From: JBBIWA01 sp037439425
GTDB taxonomy: Bacteria > Acidobacteriota > Blastocatellia > RBC074
DNA: 64,000 nucleotides
Direction of reading: 5' to 3'
NCBI GenBank assembly: GCA_037439425.1
Contig: JBBIWA010000019.1
Coordinates: 23,058-87,057, forward strand
Of this stretch, positions 33,365-41,827 are shown piece by piece; position 1 is the first letter of the stretch; the number at the start of each line of letters is the position of its first letter. The position numbers and the translations under genes were made by a program. The notes below the pieces were generated by a model. It had not been told where the DNA came from and searched no databases. It worked only from the letters and a program-made list of their open reading frames with translations.

Positions 33365-34117
33365 ATGAACAACGGACTCTATCAAGCCTATTTCGGAGTG
33401 CGCGCTCGCCAGATAGCGTTAGAGGTTATGGCCCACAATCTGGCCAATGCTGCGAGCAATGGATACAAGGCTGATCAATCCTTCTTCCGGGCCTTGCGCG
33501 CAGAGATTGACAAGGAGCGGGCTTCAGCCAAAGAACTGGTCTCACGCCAGAGCATAGAAGTCTCAACCGGCATTGATTTCACCCCCGGAATCATCCGGCA
33601 GACGGGCCGCGAACTGGACCTCGCGCTCGAAGGCGAAGGCTTCCTGGCGGTGCAAACGCCGGCTGGGCGTCGCTATACGCGCAACGGGAGTCTCACACTC
33701 AACGCGGCTGGACAACTTGTCACGCAGGAAGGCTATCTCGTGCTCGGCCTCATAAACGGCACCACGCCTGGGCCGATCACTCTGCCGCCCGGCCAGATCG
33801 AAATCAATGAGCAAGGCGTCATCAGCGTTGATGGAGTGGAACAGGCACGATTACGGCTGGTCACCTTCAGCACTCTCGCGACACTGCTCAAGGAAGGTGG
33901 CAACCTCTTTGCCCAAACTGATCCGCAAATTCAGGAACAACCTGCTCACCGTCTGCGCGTTCAGCAAGGGGCATTGGAATCTTCAAACGTCAACAGCATC
34001 GGCGAGATGATCACTATGATCAGGATGGCGCGCGAGTTTGAAACCTTGCAGCGAGCCATCACGATCCTGACCAGCGATCTCGGACGCATCATCTCGCAAG
34101 AGGTGGGCAAACTGTAA
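33365..34117 (+). CDS. flgF: Flagellar proximal rod protein FlgF
   Basis: A 250-residue rod protein. The N-terminal motif MAHNLANAASNGYKADQSFF lies near residues 22-41, a basal-body domain (LDLALEGEGFLAVQTPAGRR) near 80-99, and the C-terminal motif LESSNVNSIGEMITMIRMAR near 204-223. It precedes flgG, the usual flgF-flgG pair. The upstream gap contains GGAAGCG as a weak ribosome site. Confidence 0.92.
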   Translation: MNNGLYQAYFGVRARQIALEVMAHNLANAASNGYKADQSFFRALRAEIDKERASAKELVSRQSIEVSTGIDFTPGIIRQTGRELDLALEGEGFLAVQTPAGRRYTRNGSLTLNAAGQLVTQEGYLVLGLINGTTPGPITLPPGQIEINEQGVISVDGVEQARLRLVTFSTLATLLKEGGNLFAQTDPQIQEQPAHRLRVQQGALESSNVNSIGEMITMIRMAREFETLQRAITILTSDLGRIISQEVGKL

Positions 34118-34120
34118 AAC

Positions 34121-34199
34121 CAGTGACGAGGGATGAGTGGTGAGCAGTTGAGGAAGGTTTCTCATCACTGATCATTCATCGCTCCTCACTACTGAGAGG
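34121..34199 (+). repeat. Stuttered GATGAGTGGTGAG inverted repeat between flgF and flgG
   Basis: The left arm has AGTGACGAGGGATGAGTGG and TGAGCAG. The right arm has CTCATCACTGATCATTCATC and GCTCCTCACTACTGAG. Words related to AGTGATGAG are iterated on both sides. Confidence 0.7.
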
Positions 34200-34204
34200 T
34201 ACTT

Positions 34205-34993
34205 ATGAATCGAGCACTCTTTTCTGCAGCCACCGGATTACAGGTGCAGCAGCTCAATATTGACAACATCTCTAACAACATCGCCAACTCGGTCACGATT
34301 GGCTTCAAACGCAGCCGCCTGGAGTTCCAGGATCTGCTTTACCAAAATCAGCGCACACCGGGGGCAGCTTCGACCAACTCGACGCAGTATCCCGTGGGCT
34401 TGCAAATCGGTCTGGGCGCGCGCGCGGTTTCGACTGAACGGATCTTTGTTCAGGGCGATTTCCGGCAAACGGAAAATCCGCTGGATCTGGTGATCGAAGG
34501 CAAAGGCTTCTTCCAGGTCCGGCTCGCTGACGGCAGTTTGGCTTACACGCGCGCCGGCTCGCTCCACCTGGATGCGAATGGCACCGTCGTGACCGCCAGC
34601 GGCGATCCGATTGAGCCAGCGATCACGATTCCGCCTGATGCCATCAGCATCACCATCGGGACTGATGGCACGGTTTCAGTCACCCAGGCGGGACAGACCA
34701 CTGCCGCGCAAGTCGGTCAGATCACGCTGGCCACCTTCGCTAATCCTTCAGGCCTGGAATCGCTCGGGCGCAACCTGTTCCGTGAAACCGCTGCTTCCGG
34801 TCAGGCGATCACCGGGGTGCCCGGCACCAATGGATTGGGCCTGATCCAACAAGGTTTCGTGGAAAACTCCAATGTCAACATTGTCGAAGAGCTGATCAAT
34901 ATGATCATCGCGCAGCGCGCCTACGAGACCAACTCGAAGGTGGTGAGCACCGCTGACAACATGCTCGCGATTATCAACAATACGCTCCGGTAA
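34205..34993 (+). CDS. flgG: Flagellar distal rod protein FlgG
   Basis: A 262-residue distal rod protein of standard length: NIDNISNNIANSVTIGFKRS near the N-terminus, LDLVIEGKGFFQVRLADGS in the middle, and the C-terminal signature NVNIVEELINMIIAQRAYET. GAGAGG precedes the ATG. FlgG polymerises into the distal rod through the P and L rings, encoded just downstream. Confidence 0.95.
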   Translation: MNRALFSAATGLQVQQLNIDNISNNIANSVTIGFKRSRLEFQDLLYQNQRTPGAASTNSTQYPVGLQIGLGARAVSTERIFVQGDFRQTENPLDLVIEGKGFFQVRLADGSLAYTRAGSLHLDANGTVVTASGDPIEPAITIPPDAISITIGTDGTVSVTQAGQTTAAQVGQITLATFANPSGLESLGRNLFRETAASGQAITGVPGTNGLGLIQQGFVENSNVNIVEELINMIIAQRAYETNSKVVSTADNMLAIINNTLR

Positions 34994-35005
34994 GGAACCG
35001 CAGAG

Positions 35006-36004
35006 ATGAAAGGTAGCTTCCGCCTTCAGACTCCAGGTGTCAGGCAGATCATCGCTGTTTTGTTAGGGCTTGCTTTCATCAAGGTGAGCTACGCACTCGA
35101 CAACCCGCAGTTGGTGGTCCGGGTCAAACCAACAGCGACGATTGCCAGCACCTTGATCACGCTGGGCGAGATCGCGCAGATCGAAGGCGATGAGCCAAGC
35201 TGCCAGCGCGCCCGCGCGCTGACGCTCGGTTATGCGCCTGAGATAGGCGTGCCACGGCTGATTCGGCGCGAAGCTATCTGGCTGGCGCTCGCAGCGGCCG
35301 ATTTTGCTCCCGCACAGGTCCGTCTTGAAGCGCCTGCCGAGATAGTTGTCTATCGCGCCGCGCAGCAGATCGAAGCCGAACGTATCGCTGAAGCTGTGCG
35401 CCAGGCACTCATTGAAGCTGCAGATGTCAAAACCGGCATCACACGACTTCAGCGACTCGATCTACCAGGTCACGTCAGCGTGCCAGCGGGGCAAGCAAAG
35501 TTGCGCGTCACTTATAACAAACAACAGAACCTGCTGTTGCCCTTCACCGTCGTCGTGGAGATTGCGGTTGATGGTCAAACAGTCAAGCGGCTCCCGCTCA
35601 CGGCGCAATTAGAAGTCCACGCGCGCGTCGCAATCGCCAGACGCCATCTCGCAGCTAATGAACGCTTGAATCCGGACACGGACGTAAGCTTTGAAATCAG
35701 GCGACTGACTGGACGCCTAAGCGATTATCTCACCGAGGCACAGTCACTGCGCGGCAAATCGGCGCGCCGTCCGGTTGCGGCGGGCCAGGTGCTGACGGCT
35801 GATATGTTCTTCAACGATTTGCTAGTGCGCCGGGGCGATGAAGTCAAGATTATCGCCGAAGGCGAGCGCGTGAGCATCACCACACGCGGCGAAGCGCAAG
35901 CTGCGGGACGGTTGGGAGAACGCATCCAGGTCAGGAATCTTCAGACCAAAGCGCTGCTGCAAGGCGAAGTGATTGATGAAGGAGTTGTGAAAGTCAGGTT
36001 CTAG
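35006..36004 (+). CDS. flgA: Flagellar P-ring assembly chaperone FlgA
   Basis: A 332-residue exported protein with a signal segment (about residues 1-32), an N-terminal region and a C-terminal SAF/FlgA domain: ARRHLAANERLNPDTDVSFE, SLRGKSARRPVAAGQVLTADM and the VRRGDEVKIIAEGERVSIT part. FlgA assists assembly of FlgI into the P ring, and both flgH and flgI follow. It is longer than enteric FlgA because of the N-terminal region. Confidence 0.9.
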   Translation: MKGSFRLQTPGVRQIIAVLLGLAFIKVSYALDNPQLVVRVKPTATIASTLITLGEIAQIEGDEPSCQRARALTLGYAPEIGVPRLIRREAIWLALAAADFAPAQVRLEAPAEIVVYRAAQQIEAERIAEAVRQALIEAADVKTGITRLQRLDLPGHVSVPAGQAKLRVTYNKQQNLLLPFTVVVEIAVDGQTVKRLPLTAQLEVHARVAIARRHLAANERLNPDTDVSFEIRRLTGRLSDYLTEAQSLRGKSARRPVAAGQVLTADMFFNDLLVRRGDEVKIIAEGERVSITTRGEAQAAGRLGERIQVRNLQTKALLQGEVIDEGVVKVRF

Positions 36005-36031
36005 ATCAGACCTCAGGGGTCAGAGCAAAAG

Positions 36032-36123
36032 TCCTGGAAGCGCACGCTGATCTAGCGTGCTCGCTCTGCGGTAATGGCTTGCTTAACCAAGACAGGCACG
36101 CAAGTATGCGTGCGTACCCAGGA
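36032..36123 (+). repeat. Double-hairpin REP-like element between flgA and flgH
   Basis: Ends TCCTGG and CCCAGGA are complementary. Each half forms its own hairpin: GCACGCTGATCTAGCGTGC on the left and CACGCAAGTATGCGTG on the right. The same architecture occurs at 46702-46819, 52211-52291 and 57284-57370. A short GAGGTCTGA-type word (AGACCTCAGGGGTCAGAG) lies just before it. Confidence 0.8.
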
Positions 36124-36141
36124 TCTTCCGCAGGAGTAGAT

Positions 36142-36888
36142 ATGCGTATCCATTTAATGATGACAACAGCGATGATCGTCGTCTCCTTGCTGGCCACTGC
36201 GGCCAGCGCACAACAAGAGAAAAAGGCAAAAGGCGGAATCATCTCGAAGACGATCTCCAAAACCAAAGACCTGATCGTTGAGCGGGAGCCACCGCAACCT
36301 GTCCCAGACATTGTCTATCCTCAAACACAGCCAGCGCCGCGCCGCACAGGTTCGCTCTTCTTCGATGGCGCAGCGAAAGCGAATCTCTTTGACGATTTCA
36401 AAGCGCGCCATGTCGGCGATCTTATTACTATCCGCGTGGTCGAAGCGACCACTGCCAGCGTCAAATCAGACGCCAGCCGCTTGCGCGATTCAGGGAGTCT
36501 GATCAACGTGCCCGCCATCATTGATCACGTCTCGCCAGGCCGAGGCATCGGCAATCTGATCGGCGGGCTCGGCGAGCGCGAGTTCAAAGGAGCGGGGGCC
36601 ACTTCGCGCAGCAGCCAGGTGCAACTGACGCTGTCGGCTCGCGTCGTTAGCGTACTGCCCAACGGGGATCTGGTAATTGAAGGATCAAAGGTGCGTGCTA
36701 TTAACAAGGAGACTGAAATGATCGTGGTGCGTGGCATTGTCCGGCCACGCGATATTTCAGCTAATAACGTGGTGCTTTCGACGGCTATCGCCGATATGTC
36801 AATCCAGCTTAACGGCAAAGGTGTGGCCAGCGCCGATAATCAACCCGGCTGGCTCTATCGTTTCTTGAGCCGGATTTCACCCTTCTGA
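36142..36888 (+). CDS. flgH: Flagellar L-ring protein FlgH
   Basis: A 248-residue protein with the FlgH core: RTGSLFFDGAAKANLFDDF, ARHVGDLITIRVVEATTASV, FKGAGATSRSSQVQLTLSA and VRGIVRPRDISANNVVLSTA. FlgH forms the outer-membrane L ring. It has a normal signal peptide (about residues 1-24, ending TAASAQQ) but no lipobox cysteine, although many FlgH proteins are lipoproteins. CAGGAG lies five bases before the ATG at 36142; an upstream in-frame start at 36079 lies in the REP-like element. Confidence 0.93.
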   Translation: MRIHLMMTTAMIVVSLLATAASAQQEKKAKGGIISKTISKTKDLIVEREPPQPVPDIVYPQTQPAPRRTGSLFFDGAAKANLFDDFKARHVGDLITIRVVEATTASVKSDASRLRDSGSLINVPAIIDHVSPGRGIGNLIGGLGEREFKGAGATSRSSQVQLTLSARVVSVLPNGDLVIEGSKVRAINKETEMIVVRGIVRPRDISANNVVLSTAIADMSIQLNGKGVASADNQPGWLYRFLSRISPF

Positions 36889-36901
36889 TCACCCGAAGAG
36901 T

Positions 36902-38047
36902 ATGCAGAGAGCTTTCCACATCTGGTTTCTCATCTTGATTGCCGCAACTGCTACTCTGGCGCAAAACCAGAGTGCCCTTCCCAAGCCAGAACCACAGGCC
37001 GAGCGGGCGCTTGTCAGAGTGAAGGACGTGGCTCAGTTCGAAGGAGTGCGCGATAACCAACTGATTGGCTACGGTCTGGTCGTCGGGCTGAACCGTACGG
37101 GTGATCGCGTGCAGCAAAACATCTACGCGCGGCAAACGCTTCAGAACTTGCTCGAACGCATGGGCCTCACGGTGTCGCAGGAAGCTATGAAGCCGGAGAA
37201 CATGGCGACGGTGCTCGTGACGGCCAATCTGCCGCCCTTCATTCGCCAGGGTTCGCGGATTGATGTGACGGTCTCTTCGATTGGCGATGCGCGCAGTTTG
37301 CAGGGCGGGATCCTGGTTATGACGCCGCTCAAAGGGATTGACGGGCAGATTTACGCCATCGCTCAAGGGCCGGTCTCAACAGGCGGCTTCACGGCTGGCA
37401 ACAATGCCAATAGCGTCGTGGTCAATCATCCAACTGTCGGACGCGTGCCTTCAGGCGCACTCGTCGAACGTGAAGTCAGTGTTGATCTGGCAGCTCAAGA
37501 TCACCTGCAACTCGTCTTGAGAGAAGGTGATTTCACGGCGGCAGCGCGGCTGGCGAAAAGCATCAATCAGGAACTGAACCTGCCACTAGCGCGCGCGCTC
37601 GATAGCCGCACCGTGCGCATCACTCTGCTGCCTGAACACCGCACCAATATCGTCGAGCTGATGGCGCGGATCGAGAACGTCAAATTCCAGACTGATATGG
37701 CTGCCAGAGTGGTGGTGAACGAGCGAACCGGCACGATCGTGATCGGCAAGCAGGTTCGCATCTCTTCGGTCTCTGTCAGCCAGGGCGGTTTCGCTGTGCG
37801 CATCGGCACCGATTTTGAAGTTTCGCAGCCCCCACCTTTAAGCAGCGGCCAGACCACTATCGTTCCTCAACAAACAGTTGAAGTCACAGAGAAGGCTCCC
37901 AGTTCGGTGACCTTGCCAGAAGGAGCGACGATTGATGAGGTGGTTAGCGGCCTGCGCGCCGTGGGAGCCACGGCGCGCGATATCATCAATATTCTGCAAG
38001 CCATCAAAGCTGCCGGGGCATTGCAGGCAGAATTGGAGCTCAATTGA
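36902..38047 (+). CDS. flgI: Flagellar P-ring protein FlgI
   Basis: A 381-residue periplasmic protein with a signal peptide (about residues 1-21), then VRVKDVAQFEGVRDNQLIGYGLVVGLNRTGD split over the conserved FlgI opening, and STGGFTAGNNANSVVVNHPT. The C-terminus GATARDIINILQAIKAAGAL is typical. FlgI builds the peptidoglycan-layer P ring. It lies 13 bases after flgH and its stop overlaps the TTG start of flgJ. Confidence 0.95.
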   Translation: MQRAFHIWFLILIAATATLAQNQSALPKPEPQAERALVRVKDVAQFEGVRDNQLIGYGLVVGLNRTGDRVQQNIYARQTLQNLLERMGLTVSQEAMKPENMATVLVTANLPPFIRQGSRIDVTVSSIGDARSLQGGILVMTPLKGIDGQIYAIAQGPVSTGGFTAGNNANSVVVNHPTVGRVPSGALVEREVSVDLAAQDHLQLVLREGDFTAAARLAKSINQELNLPLARALDSRTVRITLLPEHRTNIVELMARIENVKFQTDMAARVVVNERTGTIVIGKQVRISSVSVSQGGFAVRIGTDFEVSQPPPLSSGQTTIVPQQTVEVTEKAPSSVTLPEGATIDEVVSGLRAVGATARDIINILQAIKAAGALQAELELN

Positions 38048-38979
38048 GAGTGACGCAGCAGCTTATGCAGATTAATTCAGATAAAGCGGTAACAGACCCA
38101 CACCAAGCAGGTCGCTACCGTTCTCTCTACTTCTCACAGACAATTGCGTCGTCGCTCCAACCGGATGCGATTCGGAAGGAGTTGCAGCTTGGAGATCCGA
38201 AAGCGCCCGAGAGCGCCAGACAGGCGGCGCAACAATTCGAGGCATTGCTCCTTAACGAAATGATCAAGGCGATGCGCGCCACTGAAATGGAGTCAGGCTT
38301 GTTCAGCAGCCAGCAGACCAGGATGTATCGCGAGATGTTCGATACGCAGCTTGCCCAGCGCATTAGTGAAGCAGGCGGGATCGGTCTGGCCAGTGTTATC
38401 CATTATCAGTTGGTACGCCAGGCCTTGAATGAGGGAGAAGGTGAGATGACGCCAGCCGGCTCAGCGCTCGAAGAGACCGTGGCGCCGCTTCCCTCTCTGA
38501 GTCTGATCAGCCGGGCCATTAAAGCTCTTGGCCCCCACCGTTCGGCTGAGGTAACTGCGGCGTCTGCTCCTGTCAGTCTGCACCTGCCAGTTGAAGGACG
38601 CATCAGCTCTCGCTTCGGCGCGCGCCGCGACCCGATCTACGGCCGCGTGCACCATCACCAGGGGCTGGATATCGCGGCGCCGCGCGGCACACCGATTCGA
38701 GCTGCGGCTGATGGAGTGGTGGTCTTCAGCGGCTACCAGCGCGGTTATGGCCGGACCGTGGTGATCGAACACGCTGATGGCACACGCACCCGCTACGCTC
38801 ACGCTGAGGAACTTTTCATCAAACACGGCGAATATGTAACGGCGCAGCAAGAGATCGCGAGCATAGGAAGCAGTGGTCGGGCCACCGGGCCACATCTGCA
38901 TTTTGAGGTTGTGCGGAATGGCCGGCGGATCGATCCTGAAGCCATCCTGGCTCAAGTTTCGATGCTGGCCCGCCGATAA
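38044..38979 (+). CDS. flgJ: FlgJ rod-binding protein fused to an M23 (LytM) peptidase domain
   Basis: A 311-residue two-domain protein. Residues about 58-125 are the rod-binding FlgJ domain (AAQQFEALLLNEMIKAMRA, MYREMFDTQLAQRISEAGGI). Residues about 180-305 are an M23 metallopeptidase domain with the zinc ligands of HHHQGLDIA and HLHFEV and a GYQRGYGRTVVIEHADGTR core. Enteric FlgJ instead carries a glucosaminidase. The fusion would let the rod open peptidoglycan by cutting peptide cross-links. The TTG start overlaps the flgI stop with GGAG upstream; an ATG at 38065 is the alternative. Confidence 0.9.
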   Translation: MRVTQQLMQINSDKAVTDPHQAGRYRSLYFSQTIASSLQPDAIRKELQLGDPKAPESARQAAQQFEALLLNEMIKAMRATEMESGLFSSQQTRMYREMFDTQLAQRISEAGGIGLASVIHYQLVRQALNEGEGEMTPAGSALEETVAPLPSLSLISRAIKALGPHRSAEVTAASAPVSLHLPVEGRISSRFGARRDPIYGRVHHHQGLDIAAPRGTPIRAAADGVVVFSGYQRGYGRTVVIEHADGTRTRYAHAEELFIKHGEYVTAQQEIASIGSSGRATGPHLHFEVVRNGRRIDPEAILAQVSMLARR

Positions 38980-39130
38980 GAAGGGTGTAGCAGGAAGCAA
39001 GCTATTGCCTGCGCGCCTGTACCATCGTGGCCCGACAAGCCCGACAATCAAGCTGAGAGCAGCGCCGCAGTGAGAGCCGCTTGATTGCAAAAGTTGGCAG
39101 CCATTAACCATCAGCAGAGGGAGAAGTATT

Positions 39131-39451
39131 ATGTCGAGTGTTGAGCGTGGCGGCTTAAGCGACCCACTCCATCGGGCCGAGGGAAAGAGACCGGATCCGC
39201 TCCGCGAGACCCGAGTTCAGCACCAGGAGTCGAACCGGCTGGACCCATCGGCGCCAACTGACCGGATTCAGGTTTCGTCGCTGGCGCTGGAGCTGCGCAG
39301 TTTTACTGAGCGCGCGCTGGCCCTGCCTGAGGTGCGCTCTGAACGCATAGCGCAGATCAAAGCGGCAATCAACGATGGGGCTTTCAATCCTTCGAGCTCC
39401 GAGATTGCCAGGAGCCTTCTCAGCCGCACACCTGATCAGGCACTCTTTTAG
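39131..39451 (+). CDS. flgM: Anti-sigma-28 factor FlgM
   Basis: A 106-residue, mostly disordered protein whose C-terminal half (DRIQVSSLALELRSFTERAL, then RSERIAQIKAAINDGAFNPS and EIARSLL) matches the sigma-binding region of FlgM. It holds FliA inactive until it is exported through the finished hook. GGGAGAAG lies upstream of the ATG. The 150-base gap before it contains no convincing promoter. It precedes flgN, as in many genomes. Confidence 0.88.
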   Translation: MSSVERGGLSDPLHRAEGKRPDPLRETRVQHQESNRLDPSAPTDRIQVSSLALELRSFTERALALPEVRSERIAQIKAAINDGAFNPSSSEIARSLLSRTPDQALF

Positions 39452-39561
39452 TGAAGGGGAGGTGAAACTTGGGCCGGCATAAGCCGCAGCTCCTATAGCC
39501 AGAACTACTACTTCGCCAGCAGCAAGAGAAGCTTGTAGTCCCCTGATTGTAGAGGCAAATC

Positions 39562-39747
39562 ATGGTCGAGCAAATTCCGGTCATCTCCCATGCGGACCTG
39601 CGAAATGCAGATTGGCTGCGCCTGAGACGAGAAAAGGATTCGCTCAACAAACGGCGGAAGCCACCACGAGAAGAACTGGCCTTTCCAAAAGAGGCCGACG
39701 AGGGGCTAACCGAAGGAGAAAAATCTCACCTGGATTTAAGAGCTTAA
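39562..39747 (+). CDS. Small charged protein between flgM and flgN
   Basis: A 61-residue, highly charged protein (rich in Lys, Arg, Glu) with an acidic-basic C-terminal half. It ends one base before the flgN ATG, and AGAGG lies before its own ATG; both support a real, coupled gene. It is not recognised. It could be a small export or FlgN-related regulator, but that is only inferred from position. Confidence 0.55.
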   Translation: MVEQIPVISHADLRNADWLRLRREKDSLNKRRKPPREELAFPKEADEGLTEGEKSHLDLRA

Positions 39748-39748
39748 T

Positions 39749-40219
39749 ATGACTCTGGCACAGCAGATTGAAGGACTCAAACAGCTCGCTGCCGTGCAAA
39801 CCGAACTTTACGACCGGTTGACGGCGCTCACGCATCAATTGATTGACGCGCTGGCGGCCAATGATCCGACGCTGATTGTAGCGCGCGCGGCGGAAGGCGA
39901 AGGGTTGCTCACTAAACTCCGGTCAGGCCAGTTCAGCTTGATGTCCAAACTGGTCCAGTATGCCACAGCCTGTCGCGCAGACCGGGCTGAGGCTGCACCG
40001 GAGCCAGCGCTGCCTGAACTGAGGCAGCAATTGCGCGCGCGCATCAAAGAGTTGGTGGAAAGCGCGCGTCGTTTCTCGGCGGCGCAACGCGCAGCAGCGC
40101 CCCTGATCGCCAACGGGCTGGCCTTCAACGGCACCCTGCTTGATTACTTAATGCCACCGCAACCCGGTCAGGAGAGATGGGGTGCGGCGCAGTATCAGCG
40201 CTTCTCCAATCTCGCATAG
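39749..40219 (+). CDS. flgN: FlgN-like flagellar export chaperone
   Basis: A 156-residue, all-helical protein with the loose FlgN pattern: long N-terminal helices (QLAAVQTELYDRLTALTHQL), DPTLIVARAAEGEGLLTKL, and a C-terminal RYSAAQ-like helix followed by NGLAFNGTLLDYLM, where FlgN binds hook-junction proteins. The family is weakly conserved, so identity rests partly on position between flgM and flgK/flgL, its substrates. The flgN-flgK junction is split by an inserted cassette. Confidence 0.75.
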   Translation: MTLAQQIEGLKQLAAVQTELYDRLTALTHQLIDALAANDPTLIVARAAEGEGLLTKLRSGQFSLMSKLVQYATACRADRAEAAPEPALPELRQQLRARIKELVESARRFSAAQRAAAPLIANGLAFNGTLLDYLMPPQPGQERWGAAQYQRFSNLA

Positions 40220-40346
40220 TGTCCGGCGAACTGTTAGTTCACCGGGAACCCGCGCAAGAAAGCGCTCACTAAAAATCAACCCTCTCGGTGAGAGAGACTG
40301 GCAGCTAACTCACAGTTAGGCAGAGACGGCAGTTCTACTATTTAAT

Positions 40347-40355
40347 TGCTATAAT
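40347..40355 (+). promoter_or_regulatory. Extended -10 promoter inside the cassette
   Basis: TGCTATAAT gives a perfect TATAAT with the TGN extension. The -35 region is poor. A start near 40362 would give a leader of about 17 bases containing AAGGAAAGG before the GTG at 40379. It may also transcribe flgK downstream. Confidence 0.6.
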
Positions 40356-40378
40356 CCAAAGCGAGAAGGAAAGGTTCA

Positions 40379-41551
40379 GTGGGCAGAGAAAACAGGATAG
40401 AACTCATTAATAAGATTCAAGAGCTGCGCGGCTCCAATGTGCTTGTGTATTTCACCGGCGACCGGCAGCCAATAGGTTCCAGAATCGCTGAGGACGCGGT
40501 ACGCCCCTTGTATAAGCATCTCTTGGAATTAGCAGAGGCTGCAACGGGAAGACAGAAGATTGATCTGTTTCTTTACAGCCGCGGAGGCGATGTCAGTGTC
40601 CCTTGGCGGATCGTTACTATGATCCGCGAGTTCTGCGAGGAGTTCTGTGTGCTGATCCCATATAAGGCGCATAGTGCCGCTACGATGATTTCCTTAGGGG
40701 CCGATCGGATTGTTATGGGTAAAAAGGCGGAGCTCAGCCCGATCGACCCCACGCTTGTAAGGGCAATCATTGGCGAGGCAACGGTGCCGCCTCCCGAGAT
40801 AAGCGTAGAGGATGTGTCCTCTTACATCTCGTTCATGCGTGAGAGAGCAAACATCAGTGACCAAGCTGCTCTAGCCCAGGTTGTGTCTCAACTGGCAAGT
40901 CATTTAACGCCCCTAACACTTGGGAGCGTCAATCGGCAGTATTCTCATATCAGACTTGTCGCCAGAAAAATGCTGACCTCTCGCAAAGAAAAAATCGAGG
41001 AAGGCAGGATTGGAACCATTATTGATGCTCTCACAGAGAAGATGTGCTCTCACGGTCATGCGATTGGACGAAGGGAGGCCACTGAACTGGGCCTTCCCGT
41101 GGATAACCCTGAGGACAACCTCGAAGCATTTATTTGGAGCCTCTATCAGGAATACGAGACATTGTTGCAACTCAATGAGCCTATTGACCCTGAAGAATTA
41201 CTGACCAGCAAGAACAAGGAAGAGCACATCGAGCAACGTATCCCGCTGGCTATAATCGAGAGCACGCAGAAGTTAGATGTGTTCGAGATAAACGCCGTCT
41301 TTCGGCGCAAGCGACAGATACCTCCGAATCCTCAAATCAATATCAACTTGAACGTTGGACTGCCACCGGGAGTGGAGCCGGCTCAACTGCCTATAGATTT
41401 TCAACAAACACTCCAACAATTACTTGGGCAAGTTTCCCAGGCGATTCCGCAAATCGTCCAACAGGAAATAGTTCGTCAATCTCCCATTGTTGGCATCGAA
41501 GGGAGGACTTATGGCGGTAAGTGGAGAGAGAAGAATGATCAAACAACATAG
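40379..41551 (+). CDS. Serine dehydrogenase proteinase family (Clp/crotonase fold) protein
   Basis: A 390-residue protein of the SDH_sah family (PF01972), related to the Clp and SppA serine proteases. The oxyanion region SRGGDVSVPWRIVTMIREF is at residues 67-85 and the likely nucleophile Ser99 lies in PYKAHSAATMISLGAD. KKAELSPIDPTL follows. The C-terminal 70 residues are Gln/Pro-rich and probably disordered, and no membrane segment is seen. Start is GTG with AAGGAAAGG upstream. It is the main cargo of the putative cassette and has no expected flagellar role. Homologues are soluble or membrane-associated proteinases of unclear function. Confidence 0.82.
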   Translation: MGRENRIELINKIQELRGSNVLVYFTGDRQPIGSRIAEDAVRPLYKHLLELAEAATGRQKIDLFLYSRGGDVSVPWRIVTMIREFCEEFCVLIPYKAHSAATMISLGADRIVMGKKAELSPIDPTLVRAIIGEATVPPPEISVEDVSSYISFMRERANISDQAALAQVVSQLASHLTPLTLGSVNRQYSHIRLVARKMLTSRKEKIEEGRIGTIIDALTEKMCSHGHAIGRREATELGLPVDNPEDNLEAFIWSLYQEYETLLQLNEPIDPEELLTSKNKEEHIEQRIPLAIIESTQKLDVFEINAVFRRKRQIPPNPQININLNVGLPPGVEPAQLPIDFQQTLQQLLGQVSQAIPQIVQQEIVRQSPIVGIEGRTYGGKWREKNDQTT

Positions 41552-41569
41552 AAGAAGGAGGAAGCAATC

Positions 41570-41785
41570 ATGCCAGTCAATATGAATATAAATCTAAGGG
41601 TGACCTCTTTTGGTCAGATCGTTTTTGAAATGGGCAAACCTCTTCCTTTGGTGGAGGGGTCCCCGACTGTCCCAGTGCACGAAGAGATTCGCTATCGTGA
41701 ACCACTAGAGACGGCATCGTGCATCTATGAGGTTCAGTATGAGCAAGAACTAAGGAACTATATTGTTCCTTTCTCTACGGCGTGA
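41570..41785 (+). CDS. Small protein of unknown function, partner of the Clp-fold proteinase
   Basis: A 71-residue protein with a strong GAAGGAGGAAG nine bases before its ATG and only 18 bases after the proteinase gene, so the two are cotranscribed. It has alternating hydrophobic residues suggestive of beta structure and one cysteine (Cys54 or so). No family is recognised. It could be a regulator or substrate adaptor of the upstream protein; this is inference. Confidence 0.65.
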   Translation: MPVNMNINLRVTSFGQIVFEMGKPLPLVEGSPTVPVHEEIRYREPLETASCIYEVQYEQELRNYIVPFSTA

Positions 41786-41827
41786 GAATGATGGCTACGG
41801 GTTTTGCCCCTGGAATTTCAAAGACCT

